Below, one piece after another: positions 57,085-64,000 of a DNA stretch of 64,000 nt. The stretch is from Oceanospirillaceae bacterium (lineage in GTDB: Bacteria > Pseudomonadota > Gammaproteobacteria > Pseudomonadales > Balneatricaceae), in contig JABSQZ010000001.1 in the NCBI GenBank assembly GCA_013215505.1, positions 310,001 to 374,000 on the forward strand, written 5' to 3'. Both the position numbers and the translations under genes were made by a program. Under the pieces are notes generated by a model. The model was not told the origin of the DNA and searched no databases. It was given only the letters and a program-made list of their open reading frames with translations. Numbering within the stretch: the first letter of the stretch is position 1; each line of letters opens with the position of its first letter.

Positions 57085-57870
57085 TCAGTTAGTAGCGCTG
57101 AGTAATTCATCAGCTTTTTGTGAAAAACCACTCAGACCTGCACTTTGATGCGCCCGCAGCAACGCACTGCCCACTACCGCCACATCCACAAGACCGGTAA
57201 TCTCCCTGACATCTGCGGCACTGGCAATGCCAAAACCCAACGCCAGTGGCACTGCAGTATGCTGATTAATCTCGCCCAGGTACTGCTGCAGTTGCTGATG
57301 AGCACTCTGGCTAGCAACCCCCTGCCCTGTCACCCCTTTGCGACTGACACAATACAACAGGCCACGAGCGTGTTCACAGACCAACTCAATACGTTCTTTG
57401 TCCATTCCCGGGATGATCAGCCAGATGGGATCGACTGCAGCCTGCAGCAGTGGCTCAAGCATTTTATGATGATCTATAGGTAAATCCGGAATAATGACCC
57501 CGCCGACATGTGGAGACATGTCCTCTGCTAATTGCTTGAAGCCGTATTGCAACAGCGGGTTCAAGTAACTCATCAACAGTACTTTAGAGTTGGGAAAAGC
57601 CGCCCCCAGCGCACTGATATCTTTTAAACACTGCTGCAGTTTTGGCTGGCTCTGCAATGCTTGATGGCAGGCATTGGTAATCACTGGACCATCGGCTACC
57701 GGATCAGAGAAGGGAAATTGCACTTCCAATATCGATGCGCCTTTTTCCAGCAGAGTCTTCATCATCTGCAAGCTCTCATCAATACTGGGGTAGCCGTAAA
57801 TCACATGAGTCATCAACAAAATCGGCTTTGTTTGACGTTGCTCTTTAATAAATTTAGCCAGAGTATTCAT
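57085..57870 (-). CDS. trpA: Tryptophan synthase alpha subunit
   Basis: Alpha subunit of 261 residues that cleaves indole-3-glycerol phosphate to indole. ILEVQFPFSDPVADGPVI contains the catalytic Glu/Asp region, and GVIIPDLPIDHH and YCVSRKGVTG (phosphate loop area) are present. It begins 1 bp after the trpB stop. No trpF, trpC or trpD is in the window, so the pathway is split. Confidence 0.96.
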   Translation of the reverse strand: MNTLAKFIKEQRQTKPILLMTHVIYGYPSIDESLQMMKTLLEKGASILEVQFPFSDPVADGPVITNACHQALQSQPKLQQCLKDISALGAAFPNSKVLLMSYLNPLLQYGFKQLAEDMSPHVGGVIIPDLPIDHHKMLEPLLQAAVDPIWLIIPGMDKERIELVCEHARGLLYCVSRKGVTGQGVASQSAHQQLQQYLGEINQHTAVPLALGFGIASAADVREITGLVDVAVVGSALLRAHQSAGLSGFSQKADELLSATN

Positions 57871-57871
57871 C

Positions 57872-59095
57872 TTAGTCCTGCCCCTCTAGATAGCTGCGTA
57901 AAAAGTCCTTAAATGGCTGATCTTCTAATGCACTGGCGATAGTAAAGATGTCTTTATCACCGCGACCGGAAATATTAATGACAATATTTTGCGAGGGATC
58001 TAAGCTGGCCGCCTCGCGCAGGCCACCGGCAATAGCATGCGATGACTCCATCGCCGCAATGATCCCCTCGCCTAACATCAGTTGTTTAAAAGCCGCTATC
58101 ACTTCAGTGTCCAGAGCGCTAGTCATGCGCACTAAACCGCGATCCGATAAGTCAGCTAAAATAGGCGAGACCCCCACATAATCCAATCCGGCTGAAATAG
58201 AGTGAGTCGGTGCCAGCTGGCCCTGATCATCCTGCAGGAACATAGTGGCGTAACCTTGCGAGATACCAAATTTAGCTTGATCGGTATTGAAACGCTTGGC
58301 GTGTTCACCGACACCATCACCGCGGCCACCCGCCTCGACACCGATTAACTCAGTGGATGTGCCAACAAAAGGCAGGAAGATACCGCAGGCGTTACTGCCA
58401 CCACCTACACAGGCATAAATTTTGTCGGGCATTGCGCCAAACTGCGCCATCGCCTGCTCTTTTACCTCTTCACCAATCACCGACTGAAAACCCGCCACCA
58501 TTTCCGGGAAGGGCTCGCAGCCACAGCTAGTGCCGATTAAATAATGAGTGTCTTCAAAACTTGAAGTCCAGTCGCGCAGCGCTTCATCCAGTGCATCTTT
58601 TAACGTTTGTGAGCCGGTAGTCACTGGTATTACTGTAGCGCCCAATTGCTTCATCCAAAACACGTTCGGGTACTGGCGGGCAATATCATGAGCACCCATA
58701 TAAATAGTACATTCAAGCCCCAATCGGGCACTGATTAATGCTGTCGCCACTCCGTGCTGACCGGCTCCTGTTTCAGCTATCACGCGCTTTTTACCCATGC
58801 GTTTGGTCAATAGTCCCTGACCAATCACATTATTCATCTTATGGGCGCCACTGTGATTCAGGTCTTCACGCTTTAAATATATTTGCGCTCCGCCCAATTG
58901 TGCAGACAAGTTCGGACAGTGTGTCAGTGGGGTTGGCCTACCAGAATACTGTTGCATCTCACGCTTAACATCGGCGATAAAGCTCGGATCAGCCATAGCT
59001 TCACGGTAGTGTTTCAACAACTGCTGCTGGGAAGAGTAAAGAATTTCGGGAATAAAGCTCCCGCCGTATTGACCAAAATACCCTTGATCACTCAT
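57872..59095 (-). CDS. trpB: Tryptophan synthase beta subunit
   Basis: PLP enzyme of 407 residues that joins indole and serine. The PLP Lys is Lys86 in HSGAHKMNNVIGQ, with the GGGSNACGIF phosphate cup and RGDKDIFT near the C-terminus. trpBA form an operon whose start is 81 bp from a divergent TetR gene. The gap contains an inverted repeat at 59122-59136. In Pseudomonas trpBA is controlled by the LysR-type TrpI; no TrpI gene is present here. Confidence 0.97.
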   Translation of the reverse strand: MSDQGYFGQYGGSFIPEILYSSQQQLLKHYREAMADPSFIADVKREMQQYSGRPTPLTHCPNLSAQLGGAQIYLKREDLNHSGAHKMNNVIGQGLLTKRMGKKRVIAETGAGQHGVATALISARLGLECTIYMGAHDIARQYPNVFWMKQLGATVIPVTTGSQTLKDALDEALRDWTSSFEDTHYLIGTSCGCEPFPEMVAGFQSVIGEEVKEQAMAQFGAMPDKIYACVGGGSNACGIFLPFVGTSTELIGVEAGGRGDGVGEHAKRFNTDQAKFGISQGYATMFLQDDQGQLAPTHSISAGLDYVGVSPILADLSDRGLVRMTSALDTEVIAAFKQLMLGEGIIAAMESSHAIAGGLREAASLDPSQNIVINISGRGDKDIFTIASALEDQPFKDFLRSYLEGQD

Positions 59096-59121
59096 GATAA
59101 CCTCACACTATTAATTTATTA

Positions 59122-59136
59122 ACTAAACGGTATAGT
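59122..59136. promoter_or_regulatory. Candidate TetR operator between trpBA and TetR gene
   Basis: ACTAAACGGTATAGT is an inverted repeat with six of seven pairs matching around a central G. It overlaps TATAGT (59131-59136), a -10-like hexamer for the TetR gene, and lies 27 bp before the trpB ATG. Outer TTAA sequences extend the symmetry. One site could control both directions. Confidence 0.55.
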
Positions 59137-59176
59137 AAAGTTAATGTATTTTATCACTGCCGTCAAGGGGAAAAAT

Positions 59177-59734
59177 ATGGCCAGGGGCCGTCCGTCAAAA
59201 AAACAGCATATTATTGCAGTGGCAAGTCAGCTGTTTGCCAAATATGGCTATCAGGGGACCTCGATCGATCTGGTGGTGCGCGAAGCAGGGGTTTCAAAAC
59301 CGACTGTATACAATAATTTCCCCAGTAAACAAGCGCTACTGCAAGCGCTAATTTCTGAACAGGCAGCGTTAGCTCAATCCCGTTACCTACAGATAATCAG
59401 CGAAGATGCACTGCACTTTAGCGATAAAATACATCACTTGTACCAACAACTCATTATACACCCTGCACAGCTGGCTATTTACAAAATTCTGTATGGGGAA
59501 TCGCATAAATTAGACCCATCATCTGTGATTATGTGTCAGCAATTTGAAAAAAATTTGCAGCATTGCTGCGAGCAAATACTCACCACTGAAAACTACAATC
59601 CGGCACAGCGGCTGGCGATTATCTCAATTTATAAGAACTGCCTGTTAAACTCTGCTCTGTGCGGTGAAATTCCCCCCAGTGCTGCAGAACTTAAACAACA
59701 ATTGCAGGTCTTAGGGCTCACAGCTGTCAATTAG
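59177..59734 (+). CDS. TetR-family transcriptional regulator
   Basis: A 185-residue TetR/AcrR regulator. The N-terminal helix-turn-helix reads MARGRPSKKQHIIAVASQLF, then GTSIDLVVREAGVSKPTVYNNFPSKQALL. The C-terminal ligand domain contains five Cys and is not typed. ATG at 59177 has AAGGGGA upstream; an earlier in-frame start at 59144 has none. It is divergent from trpBA across an 81-bp gap with a palindromic site, so it may regulate itself and trpBA. Confidence 0.85.
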   Translation: MARGRPSKKQHIIAVASQLFAKYGYQGTSIDLVVREAGVSKPTVYNNFPSKQALLQALISEQAALAQSRYLQIISEDALHFSDKIHHLYQQLIIHPAQLAIYKILYGESHKLDPSSVIMCQQFEKNLQHCCEQILTTENYNPAQRLAIISIYKNCLLNSALCGEIPPSAAELKQQLQVLGLTAVN

Positions 59735-59887
59735 CCTGCAACCAGCCATGTATTCAGCTTGTATTAATTAACACTTCGCTATTAGTACAAGCAACATAAT
59801 AGCTGTTGTTGCAACAACGACACTGCATTTATTTTATACTGGCCATTGATTACGGCCATTTTTACCTTGCTGCATTTAGGAGCCCCA

Positions 59888-60499
59888 GTGAAAACATTTG
59901 CCTATTTAGTTATTACAATCTTCACCTTTCTCAGCACCAGTGTCACTGCCACCGACCGCTATGTCAGCGATCAACTCTTTACCTATTTGCACAAAGGACC
60001 CAGCTCACAATATCGTATCATTGGCAGTCTGAATGCCGGTACCCGGATTAAACTGCTGCAGAGCGATAAAAAAACCGGCTACAGTAAAGTCCAGGATCCC
60101 CGCGGTCGCAGTGGCTGGATAACCACTAAGTTTATTACCTCACAAGAGCCGGCAATACTGCGCTTGCCAAAAGTTGAGAAAGCGTTAACCAGTGCCAATA
60201 CTAAATTGAATGGTATAGCCGACAGCAACAAAGCACTGCAGGATAAACAACAACAGAATCTCAACCAACAAATTGCCAGCAATCAACAGCTAGTGACGCA
60301 GCGAGAACAGTTGCTAACACAAATCCAGACATTGGAATTGGACAATTCCAAGTTGCAAACGCGGATTGCCAACCAGAGTGAAGAAGTGGAAATGTATTGG
60401 TTTATGCGCGGCGCCGCAATCATTATCATGGGTATCTTTATTGGCCTGGTACTGCCACATATGCCGCGTCGCAAAAAGAAGAATGATGTTTGGGCTTAA
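59888..60499 (+). CDS. YgiM-like SH3-and-anchor protein (TIGR04211 type)
   Basis: A 203-residue envelope protein. Signal peptide (about 3-21, ending SVTA), bacterial SH3 domain (about 22-90: LFTYLHKGPSSQYRIIGSLNAG, then GRSGWITTKFI), a long Gln-rich coiled coil (about 100-170), a C-terminal transmembrane anchor (about 173-190: AAIIIMGIFIGLVLP) and a basic tail. GTG at 59888 is preferred because AGGAG lies 6 bp upstream; an ATG at 59846 has no RBS. Role likely in the cell envelope, exact partner unknown. Confidence 0.9.
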   Translation: MKTFAYLVITIFTFLSTSVTATDRYVSDQLFTYLHKGPSSQYRIIGSLNAGTRIKLLQSDKKTGYSKVQDPRGRSGWITTKFITSQEPAILRLPKVEKALTSANTKLNGIADSNKALQDKQQQNLNQQIASNQQLVTQREQLLTQIQTLELDNSKLQTRIANQSEEVEMYWFMRGAAIIIMGIFIGLVLPHMPRRKKKNDVWA

Positions 60500-60659
60500 A
60501 GAATAAGTGAACAATATTGCCAGTGCCCCAGTTTGCATGGGGTATTGGGTTGCTGCACTTAGCCCCTTTAAGTACAGCGCAATTATTGACCGCTTCTCTA
60601 ACACACACAAGCTTTAGCTCTATCCAGTACGCTTAGAGTAGCAACCCCTGCCGGTGCAG

Positions 60660-61958
60660 TTAAAAACTCCATTCAAAGCCAGTATAGATTCGATCTCTGT
60701 CTTTAAACTGGCCGTAGAGCCCCGATTTACTGCCGTAAAAAACATCGGCTCCCAGCCACAAGTCAAAGCCGCTGCGTAAGTTGTAGCTTAATTTTGGCCG
60801 GATTAAGCCATCATTATTAGTCGGTGAGTGCAGCGCCAGGGTTGAAAAGCTGATCGTCTGGTTGGCAAAATCTCGCTGGTACGACAGACTCAAAGTGTGC
60901 TCATACTGGTCGCGGATAATCTGTGAATTGTAATCCAGGATATTGCTGAGCAACCACTGCCCGCTGACTCTGTTATCTCCCCCCTGCCAATCGAGTCCGA
61001 TCAGCGATGACAGTTCTGCACTTTTAGTGATGCCGCTGTCGATCAGGTCACTGCGTAAAAAAAAGCTGGCTGTATCCAGGCCTATTTCAGCCCTTAAGGT
61101 GACTCCGGCGAAAGTATTACTCAGCGATCCGCCTATTAAATGACTGCGTTGGTATTCGGGACTGATCACTAGCTTGCTGCCTTGTTGCTGGCGATACAGC
61201 ACGGCAAAATCCCGGTAGTGATAGAGATAGTTCAGACTGATATCCCAGCCGTTTTTAAAGGCTGTGTATTTAACGCCCAATTCACTGTCTGTTAACCAGT
61301 GATCTGGCTTAGCTGCTCTGCGCAGTTGTAATTGTACCCCCGGTGCCGGCACCGGAACTGTCGCCGCACTGCTAAAGCTGTATTCACTGCCTGCCCTGGG
61401 CATTTCGTGATAACTGCTATCGGGAATCCACAGCAGCTGCAACGAACTGCTGTCATCCACTTCCCATTGCGCATTCAGCATCCAAGTGGCAATCCGCGAC
61501 TGATCAAAGTCCTCTAAGATAAATTCACTAAAGCGACTGGGATTTACTTTATCTAACACTTTTAAACCATCGGCCTCTCCCCAGACCAGCTGCTGTTTTC
61601 CCAGACGCAACTGTAGCTGTTGCCAGCTGCTATCTAAGTACAGCTCCTGGACAGTCAACTGTGCCTTACCATTTTCCCAGCTGGGACCGTTAACCGATGA
61701 GTAACTTGGCGGCCGCTCCTGCGCCGTCGCTAAGTGCTTCTGAAAATCGTACTTAAATTCACTGATTACAGTGAAATACGACTCTTCTGCCAAGGGGGTA
61801 TTAAATTCAACCTGCAGCACCGTGGCCATTTTTTGGCTGTCGCCGGTACTCGTATTAAAGGCCCACTGTTGTTGTAAACTGCTGCTTAGTTCTGCCTGAA
61901 CCAAACCGCTGGGCAACAACACACATAAAATCATAGAGTTAAAAAATAAAACCGACAT
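60660..61958 (-). CDS. DUF1302-type outer-membrane protein
   Basis: A 432-residue exported protein: signal peptide 1-22 (ending LVQA), then alternating beta-strand sequence ending in an aromatic C-terminal residue (GFEWSF), as for outer-membrane barrels. The LRLGKQQLVWGEADGLKVLDKVNPSRFSE stretch marks the DUF1302 family. These genes typically accompany an MMPL/RND transporter and a LolA-like protein, as here, suggesting a role in lipid or steroid movement to or through the outer membrane (inference). Confidence 0.85.
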   Translation of the reverse strand: MSVLFFNSMILCVLLPSGLVQAELSSSLQQQWAFNTSTGDSQKMATVLQVEFNTPLAEESYFTVISEFKYDFQKHLATAQERPPSYSSVNGPSWENGKAQLTVQELYLDSSWQQLQLRLGKQQLVWGEADGLKVLDKVNPSRFSEFILEDFDQSRIATWMLNAQWEVDDSSSLQLLWIPDSSYHEMPRAGSEYSFSSAATVPVPAPGVQLQLRRAAKPDHWLTDSELGVKYTAFKNGWDISLNYLYHYRDFAVLYRQQQGSKLVISPEYQRSHLIGGSLSNTFAGVTLRAEIGLDTASFFLRSDLIDSGITKSAELSSLIGLDWQGGDNRVSGQWLLSNILDYNSQIIRDQYEHTLSLSYQRDFANQTISFSTLALHSPTNNDGLIRPKLSYNLRSGFDLWLGADVFYGSKSGLYGQFKDRDRIYTGFEWSF

Positions 61959-61959
61959 A

Positions 61960-62763
61960 TTAACGGCCTCTGCTGAGCGCGTTTTTACGAAACAGACTAT
62001 CTTTAACCAGTGTTTTGTAATTCACTTCAGAGAACTGATACACAGTTTGATGACCGGTTTTATGGTTGAGCACCTCGATCAAATGCCGGGTCCAGATACC
62101 GTCTATCCGGCGAATATCCGAATTAGTAATGCTCTTCAGCAAGTTTCCCCGCAAATCCCAGGCCTGGGTAGCCACCACTATCCAGTTGCTGCTATCCACC
62201 CAGGATTGCACTTTGCTATAGCCGAGTTCCACTGCAATCTGCTGATTGTGTGGCACCCCTGCCAGCTGAATTAATGTTTTACCTTGCTGCTGTTTTTGCC
62301 CGATCACAGAATAGACAAAATCTGCCGGCTCTAACTTCCCCTCCAGTTTCATATCTTCATAGGTCAAATCGGTACCGAGGAAATAATCACCGCGATCGGC
62401 AGCCGAAATCCGCCGTACTTTGCGCATGGCTGGCAGGTATAACCATTGATCGTCATCGCGCGCTTTGTCGGCATAATCATAAGTTAAAAAACCGGTGCCC
62501 TTAACATTTTTTGGCTGCAGATAAAAAAGTACCGTGCGCTTTTCATCCGCATAGTATTTTCGATAACTGATGGTATCGCGCTGTCGAGATTTACCTCTCT
62601 TATCGGTCATGGTCATCAATAATTTACGACTGACGTACTCACCCTCATCAACAGCGTTCACTTTGGCGACAATAGTTACGGCATCTAATTGCTGCGCCAC
62701 GGCTGTGGATGAGAGAATAATACTGGTTGCAATTAAACTTAACGATACGGTTAATTTATGCAT
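61960..62763 (-). CDS. LolA-like outer-membrane lipoprotein-sorting protein (PF17131 type)
   Basis: A 267-residue periplasmic protein with a signal peptide (1-23, ending STAVA). The core motif GTGFLTYDYADKARDDDQWLYLPAMRKVRRI, then DYFLGTDLTYEDM, marks the PF17131 LolA-like family, which binds lipid. It sits between the RND transporter gene and the DUF1302 porin gene, 1 bp from the latter, forming a three-gene export set. The cargo is unknown. Confidence 0.9.
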   Translation of the reverse strand: MHKLTVSLSLIATSIILSSTAVAQQLDAVTIVAKVNAVDEGEYVSRKLLMTMTDKRGKSRQRDTISYRKYYADEKRTVLFYLQPKNVKGTGFLTYDYADKARDDDQWLYLPAMRKVRRISAADRGDYFLGTDLTYEDMKLEGKLEPADFVYSVIGQKQQQGKTLIQLAGVPHNQQIAVELGYSKVQSWVDSSNWIVVATQAWDLRGNLLKSITNSDIRRIDGIWTRHLIEVLNHKTGHQTVYQFSEVNYKTLVKDSLFRKNALSRGR

Positions 62764-62839
62764 TGGCTATCTCCTGGATTATATTTGGCCGCTCTCTACC
62801 CGGCTTTGTGCAATGGCCAAGAGCGGATTTCACACTCTG

Positions 62840-64000
62840 TTACGCTTTTGCACTCTGCAGTGAGACCTCTTCCACAGCATAGATAAACCGGGGTTTAAAC
62901 ACTTTAACCAGTGCTGGAAGTAAGGTAAGACTGGTCAGAAAGCTAGTGCTGACCGAGATAACAACGATGATGCCGAAATTAGTTAATGGCACTACCTGGC
63001 TACTCATTAACACCCCAAAGCCACAGCAAACCGCCAGGAAGTTGAACAGTAGTGCCCGTCCAGTGCTTGGATAAAGTGCCAGGATGGCGGCGTCCCCCCG
63101 CTCACCCAACTGCTTAAAATTGGACTGCAGTCGGTCGATAGTATGAATGGCAAAATCTACCCCTAAGCCGATTGCCACAGAGGCAAACATCGATGTGCCA
63201 ATGCCCAATTTTATATCCAGCAACACCATAGCGGTATACACCAGCAACAGTGAGCTGACCACCGGTAGCAGCGCTAATAAGCCCGCCACCAGGGATTGAA
63301 ACAACCAGGCAGAGATCAGTAATACCAGTGTCAGACTGACAGCCAGGCCGACAAAGTGACTATTGCCCAGATCTTTTATCCAGTGATAGTGCACATTCAC
63401 TCTTCCCGACAGCTTCGCCGTCAATTGATTAGTCGAGAAATGCTGATCAATATATTGCTGCAGCGCAATCACTACTGGCGCAATATCCGAGTAAGCACCT
63501 GAGTCCAAATTTAAACGCAGGTTGGCGATGCGGTAGTCGTAGTCTATCTCCTCCTCGAAATCAGAGGGATCAGCTGAGGCGCTGTAGAGTAAGAAATACT
63601 GAGCGATTAACTGTGAATTGTCGGGTAACTGATAGGCATCAGCGCGCCCTTCATTGAGCGATCGATGCATCTGCTTCAGGTAATCAACCACCGAAGTGGA
63701 GCCGTTGACGTGCGCTAAAGTTTCAGCGAAGCGTTGCAATGCCTCTATCTGTCGCAAATTTTCGATCTCAAACAACCCCTCCTCGACGGCGCTTTCAATC
63801 ACAATATCCAAATTATTACTGCCATCCAGATACTGATTGATCACCTGATCAGCCTGGTAAATGGGCTCACTGGGATGAAAAGTGGCGATTCGGTCTTCAT
63901 CCACCTGCAGTGCACTGGCAGAGATTATCCCCAACACTGCCATGACCACTGCCACTGAAATAGTGGTGCGGGCATACTTAATACTCACTCCACCCAATAC
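62840..64000 (-). CDS. RND/MMPL transporter, N-terminal half outside window
   Basis: C-terminal half of an RND-superfamily (MMPL-type) exporter; the frame is open to the right edge of the window, where GTA then TTG continue upstream, so no start is visible. 386 codons present include one transmembrane segment at about 10-30, a large periplasmic loop, then five helices with LGIGTSMFASVAIGLGVDFAIHTIDR. Full members are about 770 residues. It belongs with the LolA-like and DUF1302 genes in an envelope lipid-transport cluster. Confidence 0.92.
   Translation of the reverse strand, partial: VLGGVSIKYARTTISVAVVMAVLGIISASALQVDEDRIATFHPSEPIYQADQVINQYLDGSNNLDIVIESAVEEGLFEIENLRQIEALQRFAETLAHVNGSTSVVDYLKQMHRSLNEGRADAYQLPDNSQLIAQYFLLYSASADPSDFEEEIDYDYRIANLRLNLDSGAYSDIAPVVIALQQYIDQHFSTNQLTAKLSGRVNVHYHWIKDLGNSHFVGLAVSLTLVLLISAWLFQSLVAGLLALLPVVSSLLLVYTAMVLLDIKLGIGTSMFASVAIGLGVDFAIHTIDRLQSNFKQLGERGDAAILALYPSTGRALLFNFLAVCCGFGVLMSSQVVPLTNFGIIVVISVSTSFLTSLTLLPALVKVFKPRFIYAVEEVSLQSAKA

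Overview
The window reads as chromosomal DNA of a marine, aerobic gammaproteobacterium, probably near Cellvibrionales/Spongiibacteraceae or a related oceanic order. The lineage is inferred from gene content: a Na+-translocating NADH dehydrogenase (nqrABCDEF-apbE-nqrM), nhaB, sthA, psrA-nagZ, yaeQ, a TIGR02647-type small protein, the succinyl-type metA and YgiM-type SH3 proteins. No rRNA, tRNA, phage, insertion sequence or CRISPR array was seen.

Layout. 1-9 kb: 3' part of a PuuC-like aldehyde dehydrogenase; two tandem GAF-GAF histidine kinases, the second with Ser in place of the phospho-accepting His; then dacB-like and topB genes overlapping by 4 bp. 9.4-11 kb: CBS-domain protein, yaeQ and a TIGR02647 gene. 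11.3-18 kb: hpaR divergent from hpaG1-G2-E-D-F-H-I, the full meta-cleavage route from homoprotocatechuate to pyruvate and succinate semialdehyde, with two copies of a candidate operator in the promoter. 18-27 kb: a frameshifted P-loop kinase, a hotdog thioesterase, ada, small unknowns, a Tus-family gene behind a near-perfect LexA box, and a GGDEF-EAL protein. 27-36 kb: sthA and the nqr operon. 36-49 kb: aspS, fmdB-like, HIT, DUF482, ttcA, miaE, an SDR, metA, mscS-like, nagZ, psrA-like, sohB and an SCP2 protein. 49.5-60.5 kb: nhaB with a structured leader, yigZ, a degenerate GGDEF protein, gor, xthA, trpBA with a divergent TetR gene, and a YgiM-like protein. 60.6-64 kb: DUF1302 porin, LolA-like protein and the C-terminal half of an RND/MMPL transporter.

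How the genes work together. The hpa operon feeds aromatic carbon (tyrosine or 4-hydroxyphenylacetate derived) into central metabolism; the monooxygenase hpaBC and a transporter are not in the window. Na+-NQR generates the sodium gradient, ApbE attaches FMN to NqrB and NqrC, NqrM helps maturation, and NhaB exchanges Na+ for H+. SthA and Gor handle NAD(P)H and glutathione redox balance.

Most unusual points: (1) four intergenic arrays of a shared 7-bp unit (ACTTNNN / ACTCGCN) at gene 3' ends, two of them containing the stop codon of a gene; (2) the paired histidine kinases with His424 versus Ser424 at the same residue number; (3) a Tus-family gene with a LexA box and a Ter-like sequence upstream; (4) a GGDEF protein with AGTRF in place of the active site; (5) a structured leader upstream of nhaB; (6) a TetR gene sharing a short palindrome-containing promoter region with trpBA.
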